From Hymenobacter cellulosilyticus (GTDB taxonomy: Bacteria; Bacteroidota; Bacteroidia; Cytophagales; Hymenobacteraceae), in NCBI RefSeq assembly GCF_022919215.1, contig NZ_CP095046.1, positions 4,516,501 to 4,580,500 on the forward strand: a stretch of DNA of 64,000 nt. Reading direction: 5' to 3'. Position numbers and translations under genes: made by a program. A model generated the notes under the pieces. The model searched no databases and had not been told where the DNA came from. It saw only the letters and a list, made by a program, of their open reading frames with translations. This document shows, one piece after another, positions 19,241 through 29,697 of this stretch (positions are counted from its first letter, which is position 1; every line of letters begins with the position of its first letter).

Positions 19241-20511
19241 TTAGTGTAAAATCTGAATGTGCTCCGATACAGCCTCGTCGCCGGTTCCTGTTCGTAGCGT
19301 GTAAAGGCCATTGGGTAGGCTCTGAATATCAAGCCGAACTTTTCCATGCTCACTACGACCGGTTTTGACCAGCTTCCCAAAGCTATTGTAGAGCTGCGCC
19401 TCGAAAGTCTCCGCTTTAGTCTCCAAGGTTCCCATCGCCCCTTCTGGCCCATTGACGGTGAGCTCCGTAGCGGCCGGGTTTGGCCCGTAAGTATAGGCCA
19501 GAGTACGTTCGCAGCCTCCCGTTTTGCTTATCGAATTGCTTCGTGCCGTAGTACCGGCGCAGGTAGTAATGGAGCAGGATATTGTGCTCGTCCTCCGGCA
19601 CGGGAAGTAATACCGCCAGACATTATCGGGTACGGTTTCGTACAAAACGTTATTGACATACCAGTTGTATTGCGCGCCGGGAACAGCGGCTGTCCGAAAC
19701 TCATAGTCAGTGGGTTCGTTCGGAGCCGACATTAGAGTGGCGGTAATCTGCGGAGTGGCTAACCCTACGTTTACACTTTTCCGCGTCGTTACGGAGGTAC
19801 CTGAGCAAGGCGACGTGATGGTGACCTCAATCCAACCTGTTCCTGTGCCGATGCTCGTAGCCAACACCGATGATCCGGAAGTGGTATTTAAGCTAATATT
19901 CGCACTTGCGCTCCACGAATAGGTCCCCCTGTGAAAGCAGCCACTGAAAAGGGCGTATTAGTTCCTACTCTGTCGCACGAGCTTGAGTTGTTGATTGTAG
20001 CGCGAACATAGTAGTTACGGACTGAGGAGTTGTAGGGAGTATACGTTGGGTCATGGCGCATCAGGGGCAGTCTGCCCCATTTAGATTCGTACTTGCCCGC
20101 TACTGCTGTGGAGCGAACAGCCGAATGATCATCGCTGGCGTAAGATATCTTCGATGCTTCCCATTCATTACAGATCTGAATGTAGCTGCCGTCCAGCCAA
20201 TACGTATCATCGCTGGGAGTATCGAGCCAGTACCAGGGACTGCCGGGAGCCTCAGAGAGATACCAGGCGTAGGCATGACAGTTGTAGCGGTTAGAAGAGC
20301 TGGTTAGCGGCTGAGCGTTGGGATAGTTTGTGGCAACGTAGGCATTTCCCTGTTCTATTTGCTGAGGCGACCATTCTTCAAGAATATAGGCCGATACCGC
20401 TGTTCCTTTGGGCGTGTATATTGTGGTCGTTGACTGAGCTTGTGCCTTGGATGACAGAAGTAACATAACCCCCAGATAAAAAGAGGTTTGGGCAAAGAAA
20501 GAATTTTTCAT
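19241..20511 (-). CDS. T9SS-secreted protein with NCHAYAW Cys/His motif
   Basis: 423 residues. Signal peptide (MKNSFFAQTSFYLGVMLLLS, ends near AQAQ). N-terminal domain with YNCHAYAWYLSE (about residue 78) and ASDDHSAVRS (about residue 127): a Cys and a His arranged as in papain-like/NlpC-P60 enzymes, though catalysis is inference. A beta-sandwich or PKD-like part (FTGGTYSWSASANI) follows. The C-terminal 80 residues form a type A T9SS sorting domain (YGPNPAATELTV, LPNGLYTLRTG). One base is missing in CCCCC 19925-19929. The gene follows the secreted-protein gene at 20598, 86 bp away on the same strand. Confidence 0.75.
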
Positions 20512-20597
20512 AAGCCGTTGATATTTAATTCATTTGAAAGTAATGACATACACTTTTGAGCGGCGTGCACGGGAAAAAGTACCCCAGACAGGAGTCT

Positions 20598-21335
20598 CTA
20601 CTTGGCAAAAGCCTGCGCGTCGGCTACAATGCGGTTGATAACCTGGGTATCCAGCACTTTACCGGTCGCCAGAAACACCTGCATAGCATCGGCCCCGGTG
20701 GGCTGGCTTGATTTGTAGGCGGCCGAAGCATTTTCCCTTTTCAGCACCCGTCCGATAACCAGCGCCGAGGTAATCTCACCATATCCGCCAAATATAGCCA
20801 GGTGCTCATCCTTGGCCTTAAACTTGGCAAAACTCTCTCTTACAACCTCTTTCCGTTCCGCCGGTGTCAACTTTTCAATGATGGTAGGCTGAGCTAAGAG
20901 CATTTCCACATAGGTAAAATCAAAGGTGAATGCTCCCTGCTTTTTACTTTCAATTTTAGTAATAGCCTTGGGGTCCATCAGCCGATAGATCTTGAATATT
21001 TCCCGGCCCGCATCGGGCCGGCGAAGGAGCTCCTGCAAGCCGTTGAAATTACTGGCTACGGCCTGAAACCCCTCTTGCAGGCTGCCATACGCATGCATAG
21101 AAGGCAGCATCGGGTAATTGAGGCAGGTGGTGACTAGCCCTTTTGTGCTCATGGTGCGCAGAGTCTCCGCCGGAATTTGGGTGGCGTCCAACATGGCCTG
21201 TTGGGTCTTAAACTCTTTCCAGGCTTCGGTGCCGGGCGTCACGGGAAACGAGTAAGCATCCTTCTTTTGCTGGGCCATGCCTTGATTCATACCCAGCAGC
21301 AGAAATAAAAGCAGTAAGCGGGAATTCTTCTTCAT
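20598..21335 (-). CDS. secreted helical protein of unknown function
   Basis: Intact, 245 residues. Signal peptide MKKNSRLLLLFLLLGMNQ with cleavage near MAQQ. The mature part is mostly helical: FKTQQAMLDATQIPAETLRTM, GLVTTCLNYPMLPSMHAYG, ELLRRPDAGREIFKIYRLMD. I recall this pattern in many Bacteroidota secreted proteins without known function. Start ATG 21335 is chosen because it directly begins the signal peptide; upstream in-frame ATG 21398 would add 21 non-signal residues. Likely one unit with the T9SS gene downstream. Confidence 0.75.
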   Translation of the reverse strand: MKKNSRLLLLFLLLGMNQGMAQQKKDAYSFPVTPGTEAWKEFKTQQAMLDATQIPAETLRTMSTKGLVTTCLNYPMLPSMHAYGSLQEGFQAVASNFNGLQELLRRPDAGREIFKIYRLMDPKAITKIESKKQGAFTFDFTYVEMLLAQPTIIEKLTPAERKEVVRESFAKFKAKDEHLAIFGGYGEITSALVIGRVLKRENASAAYKSSQPTGADAMQVFLATGKVLDTQVINRIVADAQAFAK

Positions 21336-21474
21336 AATGGGTTTAGTAAAAGGTGAATAAAAATGGGACGATGTAAATAGTGCCTTGGTCTGGCACATAG
21401 GCCCATAACCAGCGTAAAGCTTATTCTACAGCTAGGCTGCGACTAGCCTTCGAGGAAATTTTGGGCACAAAAAA

Positions 21475-21531
21475 GCCCTTTTCATACAGGCCAGCACGAC
21501 TAGCGAGTCGCTGGATACCTGTGAAAAGGGC
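21475..21531. repeat. nested inverted repeat
   Basis: GCCCTTTTCA-TACAGG pairs imperfectly with CCTG-TGAAAAGGGC. Inside it CCAGC/GCTGG and GACT/AGTC form a second stem. A6 precedes the left arm, so on the minus strand it ends in a U-tract and may act as a terminator. Confidence 0.6.
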
Positions 21532-21668
21532 AATAGGTGTAGTTAGGCCGGGAGCAGTAAGTGCCGGCAATATAGGCAAGCTTTGATAGGAAAAAAACAA
21601 TTTTACACCTGAGGCCTCGGATGCGGCAAAATTCTTAATTCCAGGTAGTCATCTAGGCCAATAGGTAT

Positions 21669-21712
21669 AAATGAAAAAGTGCTCAGCAGCTCTGCCGGGC
21701 ACTCTTTCATTT
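21669..21712 (-). terminator. hairpin after the glycosidase gene
   Basis: AAATGAAAAAGTGC pairs with GCACTCTTTCATTT (one mismatch), 8 bp beyond the stop at 21720. Confidence 0.65.
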
Positions 21713-21719
21713 AACAGCC

Positions 21720-24346
21720 TCACCCCCGCAGCTGTAGCAGGCGCACAATCAGGCCGGTCCAGCCGGTTTGGTGGTTGGCGCCCATGCCCCGGCCATTGTC
21801 GCCGTGGAAGTACTCGTGGAAGAGCAGGTAGTCCTTGAAGTGGGGGTCGGTCTGCAGCATCTCGTCGTCGCCAAAGGCGGGGCGGCGGCCAGCTTCGTCG
21901 CGTAGCAGCAGCTTGGTGAGGCGGTCGGCCAGGGCGGCGGCCACCTGCTGCAGGTTGAGCAGCGTGCCCGAGCCGGTGGGATACTCCACCTGAAAATTGT
22001 CGCCGTAGTAGAAGTGAAACCGCTGCAGAGACTCGATAATCAGGTAGTTAATCGGAAACCAGATGGGGCCCCGCCAGTTGGAGTTGCCCCCGAACATGCC
22101 CGACTCGGCTTCGCCCGGCACGTACTGCACCGAGAAGTCAGCTTCCTCGGTGCTGAACACGTAGGGCGTTTCGAGGTGGTGGCGCGACATGGCCCGGATG
22201 CCGTACTCGGACAAGAACTCCGTCTCGTCGAGCATGCGGCTGAGCAGCTTCTTGAGGCGGGAGCGGCGCAGCAGGCCCAGCAGGTGGCGGGCCCCCTTGC
22301 CGGGCTCTTCCCAGCGGCTGACCAGCTTGGCCAGGTGGGGCCGGTTTTGGAGCAGCCAGGTGGCCCGGGCCGTAAATTCGGGCATTTTGTTGAGCAGCTC
22401 CTCATCGAGCACCTCCACGGCAAAGAGCGGAATCAACCCCACGATGGAGCGCACCTTGAGCTTGGTCCGCTCCTCGTCCGGGGTGTGGAGCACGTCGTAG
22501 TAGAAGCCGTCTTCCTCGTCCCAGAGGTTGAAGAGCCCGTCGCCGCCCCGGGTCATGGCGTCGGCGATGTAGAGGAAGTGCTCGAAGAACTTGCCGGCCA
22601 TTTCCTGGTACACGGGGTTGACTTCGGCCAGCTCCAGCGCCATGCGCATCATGTTCAAGGCAAACATGGCCATCCAGCTCGTGCCGTCGCTCTGCTCGAT
22701 AAAGCCCCCGGTGGGCAGGGGCGCACTGCGGTCAAACACGCCGATGTTGTCCAGCCCCAGAAAGCCGCCCTCGAAGATGTTCCGCTCACTCTTGTCCTTG
22801 CGGTTTACCCACCAGGTAAAGTTCAGGGCTAGCTTGTGAAACACGGCTTCCAGAAAGTCCCGGTCGCCCTGCCCGCCCCGCAGCTTCTTGTCCATCTTGT
22901 ACACCCGCCAGGAGGCCCAGGCGTGTACCGGCGGGTTCACGTCGGAGAGGTTCCACTCGTAGGCCGGCAGCTGCCCGTTGGGGTGCATGTACCAGTCCTT
23001 GGTGAGCAGGCGCAGCTGGTCTTTGGCAAAGCCCGCATCCACCATAGCCAGCGGAATGCAGTGGAAAGCCAAATCCCAGGCCGCGTACCAGGGGTATTCC
23101 CACTTGTCGGGCATGCTGATGATGTCGGCGTTGTGCAGGTGGCGCCAGTGCCGGTTGCGGCCCTTGGTGCGCTCCACGGGCGGGGTCAGCACGGCCGGGT
23201 CGCCGTCGAGCCACTGCGTCACGTCGTAGTAGTAGAACTGCTTGCTCCAGAGCATGCCGGCAAAGGCCTGCCGCTGCACGTTGCGGGCGTCGGGGTCCGG
23301 GGCAGGGTTTCCTGGATACAGTCGTAGAACTCGTCGGCCTCGCGCTGCCGGGCGGCAAACACCTGCTCAAAGTCCCCGAACGGCGCTTCCTGGGCGTGCT
23401 GGCTCAGGCGCAGCCGCACCGTAGCCGCCTGCCCCGCTTCCACCGTCAGCTCATAGCGGGCCGCTACCTTGGTGCCCTGCTGCTCGGCGTTGATGGCCTT
23501 CTGCTCGCCGTCGACCACGTAGTCGTTGATGCCGTCCTTGAAGTGCCGGCCCTCGGCGGGCAAGTCGTAGAGGCGGGGGCCGTTGGTTTCATTCTCGCAG
23601 AATAGCAGCTCGGGCGCCTGCTCGCAGTAGAGGTGATACGCCCCCAAAGCCGGGTGCTCGGCCTGCACCACGCCGGGACCAATCTGGCGCAGCACGGGGC
23701 GGGCGTCGTCGTAGCCCCAGCTCCAGGTATTGCGGAACCAGAGCTGGGGCAGCACCGTCAGGGGCGCCCTTTTCGGGCCGCGGTTGTGCACCGTCACCTG
23801 CACCAGCACGTCGTCGGGCCCGGCCTTGGCGTACTCGATAAACACGTCGAAGTAGCGGTTCTTCTTGAAGATGCCGGTATCGAGCAGCTCGTACTCGGCG
23901 TCCTGCCGGGTGCGCTTGGCATTCTCCCTCACCAGCTTCACATAGGGAAACTTCTGCTGCGGGTACTTATACAGCATCTTCATGTAGGAGTGCGTGGGGG
24001 TGCTGTCCAGGTAGTAGTACAGCTCCTTCACGTCCTCGCCGTGGTTGCCCTGCCCGTTGGTCAGCCCGTAGAGGCGCTCTTTGAGAATCCGGTCCTGCCC
24101 GTTCCAGAGGGCCACCGAAAAGCACAGCAGCTGCTGGTCGTCGCTGAGGCCCCCTATTCCTTCCTCGCCCCAGCGGTAGGCCTTGCTGCGGGCCATTTCG
24201 TGGGTGATATACTCCCAGGCATTGCCGTCGGCACTGTAGTCTTCGCGCACCGTGCCCCATTGGCGCTCGGTGAGGTAGGGGCCAAACTTCTTCCAGGCAA
24301 TGGTGTGTGTGTGTTGTTCAGCTAAGCGTAGTTGTTCCTGCGTCAT
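21720..24346 (-). CDS. GH63-like / MGH1-type glucosidase
   Basis: 875 residues. Cytoplasmic inverting glycosidase of the GH63-related group (glucosidase or mannosylglycerate-hydrolase-like). Seen: the N-terminal [20 protein letters not shown] block and the (alpha/alpha)6-barrel motifs [45 protein letters not shown] and the C-terminal [14 protein letters not shown]. One C is missing in the CCCC near 23301-23305; adding it gives [19 protein letters not shown] and joins both parts. Start ATG 24346 ([11 protein letters not shown]) fits the family better than ATG 24376. No signal peptide. Substrate unknown. Confidence 0.88.
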
Positions 24347-24553
24347 ACTCTCGTGTAGGGCCCCGTCAATATACACCCGGCCGCCGCATTGGCACCGTAG
24401 TGGTGGGCCGGGCCCGAAGGCCGCCGGCGGCCGGCCGGACGAATGAAGTTCTGCCGTACTGGTTTTTCGGGGCGAGGGTTGCTACGGTGCAGGTTAAGCC
24501 CGGCCGGTTGTGGGCCGAATTACGGTACTTAGCGCCCCTTTCCGGCCCCGCCC

Positions 24554-25096
24554 ATGAAGTATTCCGTTCCCGAGCGGCTTATTTGCTGCGCCTTTTTCCT
24601 GTCCGTGTGGTGCCTGGAGCAGGGCCGCGACATGACCCGCTACCACCAGCAGGTGCAGGCCCTGGGCCAGCTGCCGCCCGGTACCGTGGGCCGGGAGCTG
24701 GCCCAGGGCCTGCTGGCCCGCCGCCTCACGCTGGTGCCGGGCTTCGAAAGCCACGACCTCAAGCACGTGGTGCTCGACTACGCAATGGAGCCGCTGGGAG
24801 AAATCCGCCTCCAGGCCTTTATGCTCGGCAACGGCAACTGGACCCTACCCAGCGTGACCATCTTCCTCTTTGGCCTGCTGCTGCTGCCCGGGCACTGGCG
24901 GCTGTTCCGGGCCGACTTCCGCACCGGCCGGCAGTGCCCGGCCCTGGCTACACTCACCATAGCCGACTGCCAAGACCAGCCCCTGACCGAGCTTCGGGCC
25001 CGTATCTTCAGCCGCCACTCCCACTTCCAACCCGGCAGGAAGCCTACTCCCCACCGGCGCCATGCTGCTCCGCTCCCCCTTTCTGTAGTCCGCTAA
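24554..25096 (+). CDS. Coq4-like protein
   Basis: Intact, 180 residues. The sequence HDLKHVVLDYAMEPLGE (about residues 67-83) matches the HDxxH-x11-E zinc motif of Coq4, the ubiquinone-biosynthesis scaffold. The surrounding MTRYHQQVQALGQLPPGT also fits the family. A hydrophobic segment (PSVTIFLFGLLLLPGHW) could contact the membrane. Bacteroidota use menaquinone, so a ubiquinone role is unlikely and the function is open. Start ATG 24554; short intergenic regions on both sides. Confidence 0.65.
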   Translation: MKYSVPERLICCAFFLSVWCLEQGRDMTRYHQQVQALGQLPPGTVGRELAQGLLARRLTLVPGFESHDLKHVVLDYAMEPLGEIRLQAFMLGNGNWTLPSVTIFLFGLLLLPGHWRLFRADFRTGRQCPALATLTIADCQDQPLTELRARIFSRHSHFQPGRKPTPHRRHAAPLPLSVVR

Positions 25097-25197
25097 CCTA
25101 GCCGGCCTGGCCGGGGCCGGCCTCCCTTGCGGGGCGGGCACTGTTTTCGTGGTCGGGGGCTCTTCAGGCTCAGCTTCGAGGCCCGGCGGCTCCTTCT

Positions 25198-25425
25198 TTA
25201 GCGTTGGTAGCTGGGCAGGTGCATGGGCGCGTCGCGCAGGGCGCACACGTCAGGCCAGCTCAGCTCCCCGGCCACGTAGCGTCCGTAGAGGCGTTGCACG
25301 TAGGCCGAGGCCCGCGCATACAGCGTCGGGTTGGCAGCCTGCATCTGGCGCAGCACGTGGGCCCGCTGTTGGGGCGTCTGGGCACTGGGTCCAAACCGGG
25401 GATCAGGAGTAGCTTTCTGCGCCAT
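25198..25425 (-). CDS. small protein of unknown function
   Basis: 75 residues, start ATG 25425 (MAQKATPDPRFGPSAQTPQQ), stop 25198. Helical and Arg/Gln-rich with AHVLRQMQAANPTLYARASAYVQRLYGRYV. No recognised family or signal peptide. The gap before the next gene (25426-25716) shows nothing further. Confidence 0.5.
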   Translation of the reverse strand: MAQKATPDPRFGPSAQTPQQRAHVLRQMQAANPTLYARASAYVQRLYGRYVAGELSWPDVCALRDAPMHLPSYQR

Positions 25426-25716
25426 ACCAACTCAGTTGTAGAAACGATTTGCACAAAGGTCGGAATCGATTTTCCGCAGTGCACTGGTCTGAGTACTGAT
25501 TTTGCGCTGAGCAAATACGTAGATCTGCCCCGCGCCCCGTAAGCAGCCTGATATTCAGCCGCTCGGCCCGCTTGCAAGCTCCACCGTTCTTGCTACCTTA
25601 CTAGTCTTATCTGCCCTATCTGTATTCCTACGCTACCCTATTGCTATAGTCCCCGGGCTTTTTTCCGTCAAAAGTGCCGGTTTCATTCCCTCTACCCTTT
25701 TTATTCTCTCTTATTT

Positions 25717-26278
25717 ATGGCTAAAGCCACTAACGCCCTTACCCAGGGCCTGTCCGGTAAGGTATCGGGCCTCGTATTCCGCCGCAATGCCAACGGCACC
25801 GTAAGCGTGGGCGACGCCCCCGCCCTCTTCTAAAGCACCCACCGAAGAAGCCACCGCCCAGCGTCAGCGCTTCCAGCAGGCTGCCTTCTACGGCCGGGCC
25901 GTGCAGCAGGACCCTGCCCTAAAGGCCGCCTACGAAACCGGCGTCGATGTGAACACCACCAGCAGCTACGTAGTAGCCGTGGCCGACTACCTCAGCGCCC
26001 CCAGCATCCGTAACGTCGATTTCTCTGCCTACCACGGCAAACCCGGCGACGTTATTACGGTGCAGGCCACCGACAACTTCGCCGTGACCGAGGTACGGGT
26101 CCGCATCCAGAACCCCGATGGTACCCTGGTGGAGGAAGGCCCCGCCCTGCCCGACCCCGACGGCTTTACCTTCCGCTTTACGGCCAAGGCCAGTAATACT
26201 TCCCTGGAGGGCGACAAAATCACGGTTACCGCTGCCGACCGGCCCGGCAACCGTACGCTGAAGGAAGCCGAGCTCTGA
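25717..26278 (+). CDS. conserved hypothetical protein with Ig-like C-terminus
   Basis: 186 residues. N-terminus MAKATNALTQGLSGKVSGLV followed by FRRNANGTVSV belongs to a Bacteroidota-typical family of unknown function. The C-terminus (FSAYHGKPGDVITVQATDNF, then AVTEVRVRIQNPDG) looks like a bacterial Ig/fibronectin-like domain. The frame breaks at CCCCC 25817-25821. Here one base must be removed, not added, giving GDAPPSSKAPTEEATAQ, so this is an apparent insertion. Terminated by a hairpin about 130 bp downstream. Confidence 0.6.
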
Positions 26279-26405
26279 GACTGGCTTCCACGGTAAGATC
26301 CTATTTCATTTTTTCCGACGCGGCCGGCTACCTGAGACCTTCTAGCCATCTCCCCGCCATCTTCCCCGAGGCCACCCCGAAAAGTATTATTTCTGTGGCC
26401 GTTAC

Positions 26406-26439
26406 GCCCTTGCTGCCTTCGGGCGGCAAGGGCTTTTTT
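26406..26439 (+). terminator. terminator after the hypothetical gene
   Basis: GCCCTTGCTGCC / GGCGGCAAGGGC (one mismatch) with a short loop and T6. Confidence 0.85.
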
Positions 26440-26601
26440 GGCGCTTCCCCCAGCTTCCTTCTCACCCCGGCCTCGCTTCCTCTCGCTTGTTTTACCCAGG
26501 CGCAACCCCCAACGGCAAATCCCCGTCAGTGAAAATCCGTATCCTTTAGCCGTTACTTTGCCGGGCCGGCGCTGGCCGGCGCTGCTTCTATACGTTCGTT
26601 A

Positions 26602-29218
26602 ATGTCTGCTTCCTCTACCCTTCCACCGGCTGTACCCGCTTGGCTCCCCCCGACGAGATGTTGCGCATCGTGGTGGATATGTCCGTGACCGGCCTGATTT
26701 TCTATACGCCTATCTACGACCCGGCCGACGGTACTACCATCGTTGACTTTCGCTTCGAGCAGCTCAACGCCGCTGCCCAGCGCATGATGCGCATGCCCGA
26801 GCACCCCACCCTCACCCACAACGAGCAGTGGCCCCACAGCCGGGAGCACGGCACCTTCGACTTTCACGTGGATGCCTACGTGAGCGGGCAGCCCCGCGAG
26901 TACAGCATTAATTACCAGGCCGACGGCTACGACAACTTCTACCATCTGGTGGCCCGCCGAGCCGGGCCGGGCCTGCTGGTAAGCTTTACCGACACGGCCG
27001 ACCAGCCCCGCAGCCCGGTGGAGGAAGCCCTGCGCGAAAGCCAGGCCCGTGAGCAGGCCGCCCGCGCCGAGGCCGAGGCCCAGCGCTACCAGCTGCATTC
27101 CCTGCTGATGCAGGCCCCCGCCTGCATTGCCAGCCTGGAAGGCCCCGAGCTGGTGTTTACCCTCGTCAACCCCTTCTACCAGCAGTTGGTAGGCTCCCGG
27201 CAGCTCCAGGGCCTGCCCCTGCGCCAGGCCTGGCCCGAGCTGGAAGGACAGGGCTTCTTCGAGCTGCTCGAAGGCGTGTACCGCACCGGCGAAACCTACT
27301 ACGGCAACGAGCAGCCCGCCTACATTGACCGCCATAATACCGGCCGCACCGAGCCGGTGTACTTCAACTTCATCTACCAGGCCGCCCGCGACGGGGCCGG
27401 CACCATCACGGGCGTCTTCATCTTTGCCTACGACGTGAGCGAGCAGGTGCTCAGCCGCCGCCGGGTAGAGGTGCAGGAGCAGCAAACCAACGTGCTGAAC
27501 GAGGAGCTGGCTTCTACCAACGAGGAGCTCTACGCCTCCAACGAGGAAGTGCTGGCCAACAACGAGGCCCTGGTACTGGCCCAGCAGGAGCTGAAGGTGC
27601 TCAACGCCGAGCTGGAAGCCCGCGTGACCGCCCGCACCCGGGAACTGCGGCGGGCCCAGCTCGAAGAGCAGCGGCTGCGCATTCGCCTGGAGCGGTTCTT
27701 TATGCAGGCCCCGGCCGCCATCTGCATCCTGGACGGGCCCGATTTAGTTTTTGAGCTGGTCAACCCGGCCTACCAGGCGCTGTTTCCCGGTCGGCATCTG
27801 CTGGGCTTGCCCCTGCTCCAGGGCCTGCCCGAAATAGCCGGTCACCAGGTGTACCAAACCTTCCGCACCGTATTTGAAACCGGCATTACCCACCAGGAAG
27901 AGTCGCTGCTGATTCCCATAGCCCGCCCCGAGGACGGGCAGCTCGAAGACCGCTACTTCAACTACATCCAGCAGGCCCGCTACGACGAGCACGGCCGCAT
28001 CGACGGGATGCTGGTTTTCGCCTTCGAGGTCACCGAGCAGGTAGTGGCCCGGAAGCTCAGCGAGGCCAGTAGCCACCGCCTGCGCCTGCTCACCGATGCC
28101 CTGCCGGTGCTCATTAGCTACGTCGACCGGGAGCACCGCTACCAGTTTGCCAACCTGGCCTACAAGGCCTGGTTTAACCAGGAGCCGGCCGCCCTGCTGG
28201 GGCAGCGCGTGGAAAGCATCGTGGGGCTGGCGGCCTATGCCCAGGTTCTTCCCTACATGGAACGGGCCCTGGCCGGGGAGCAGGTCAACTTCGACGTCCG
28301 CATGCCCTACCGGGAAAACTTCGTCAAGCACATTCACACCAGCTACGTGCCCGACGTGCAGGACGGGCAGGTAGCGGGCTTCTACACCCTGATAACCGAC
28401 ATCACCGAGCAGGTGCTGGCCCGGGAGCGGGTGCAGGAGCTGAATGAGGAGCTGGCCGCCATCAACGAGGAGCTGCAGTCCTCCAACGAGGAGCTGCTCG
28501 ACACCAACCGCCAGCTCACCCGCAGCAACGTAGACCTGGACAACTTCATCTATACCGCCTCCCACGACCTGAAGGCGCCCATCTCCAACATCGAGGGCCT
28601 GCTCTACGCCCTCAACGAGGAGCTGCCCCCCCAGGTGAGCAGCACCGGCAACGTGAGTCCCATCCTGAGCCGGATGCTGGACTCGGTCAACCGCTTCAAG
28701 CGCACCATCAGCCACCTGACGGAGGTTTCCAAGCTCCAGAAAGAGCACACCCCGCCACCGAGCCCGTCGATCTGGCCTCCGTGGTGAATGACGTGCGCCT
28801 GGATTTGGAGCCCCTGGTGCGCGCTACCGGCGCCGAGCTCGTGGTGGACGTGGCCAACTGCCCGCCCATCCTGTTTCCGGAGAAGAACCTGCGCTCGGTG
28901 GTGTATAACCTGCTCAGCAACGCCCTGAAGTACCACAGCCCCAACCGGCTGCCCCGGGTGGAGCTCCACTGCCGCTCTACTGCCCAATACATGATTATGG
29001 AAGTGCGCGACAACGGCCTGGGCATCGAGGAGGCTCAGCAGTCCAAGCTGTTTGCCATGTTCCAGCGCATCCACGACCATGTGGAGGGCTCCGGCATCGG
29101 GCTCTACATGGTCAAGAAGATGGTGGAAAATGCCGGGGGCCGCATCGAGGTGAGCAGCCAGCCGGGCCAGGGCACCAGCTTCTTCGTGTACTTCCGGCTG
29201 TATTCCTCGCCCGCCTAG
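26602..29218 (+). CDS. multi-PAS sensor histidine kinase
   Basis: 872 residues, no membrane helices, so cytoplasmic. Order: four PAS-like domains (about 18-115, 150-280, 355-475, 485-600), a long coiled coil rich in NEEL repeats between PAS2 and PAS3 and again before the kinase core (NEELAAINEELQSSNEELL), HisKA with SHDLKAPISNIEGL (phospho-His), and HATPase with NLLSNALKYHS, DNGLGI and GSGIGLYMVKK. Two bases are missing: in CCCCCC near 26645-26650, and in CCCC near 28749-28752 (restoring EHTPATEPVDLASVV). Start ATG 26602 after repair; TTG 26640 is the alternative. The single-domain response regulator follows 37 bp later. Confidence 0.9.
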
Positions 29219-29255
29219 CCCCGCCCTCCCCTTTCCTTGCCCCTTACCCTACCCC

Positions 29256-29670
29256 ATGCACAAACTCCCCTGCGTCCTGCTCGTGGACGACGACGACACT
29301 ACCAACTACCTCAACAAGCTGCTCTTCAGCCGCCTCGACGTAACCGAAACCCTGCTCGTGGCCCTCAACGGCCAGGACGCCCTCGACCAGCTCCAGGCCT
29401 GCGCCGCCCCGGCGGCCCGGCCTTCCCCAGCCTGATTCTGCTGGACATGAAAATGCCCGTCATGGACGGCTTCGAGTTTCTGGAAGCCTACGTGCAGCTG
29501 CCCGATGAACAGCGCGAGTCGGTTATCATCATGCTTACCACCTCGCTCAACCCCTGGACGTGGTGCGCATGCAGGACCTGCCCATTGCCGGCTTCCTGAC
29601 CAAGCCCCTGACCAAGGACAAGATTCACGAGGTGCTGCACAGCTACTTCGGGCACCCGTTGCCCGCCTAA
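29256..29670 (+). CDS. single-domain response regulator (CheY/Rcp-like)
   Basis: 138 residues. Receiver domain only: acidic pocket LLVDDDDTTNYL, phospho-acceptor Asp in LLDMKMPVMDGFEF, Thr in MLTTSLNPLD and Lys in FLTKPLTKDKI. No output domain, so it acts through protein contact or a phosphorelay. Two bases are missing, in CCCC near 29410-29413 (restoring ACAAPGGPAFPSLILLD) and CCCC near 29550 (restoring SLNPLDVVRMQDLP). Cognate partner of the kinase directly upstream. Confidence 0.9.
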
Positions 29671-29697
29671 GCAGTCTGGCTGCCACCCGCGCCGCCC

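Larger units (their letters stand above)
21336..21719. other. intergenic stretch with two hairpins, no gene
   Basis: Contains two inverted repeats (listed separately) and no credible open frame. It separates two minus-strand transcription units. Confidence 0.6.
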
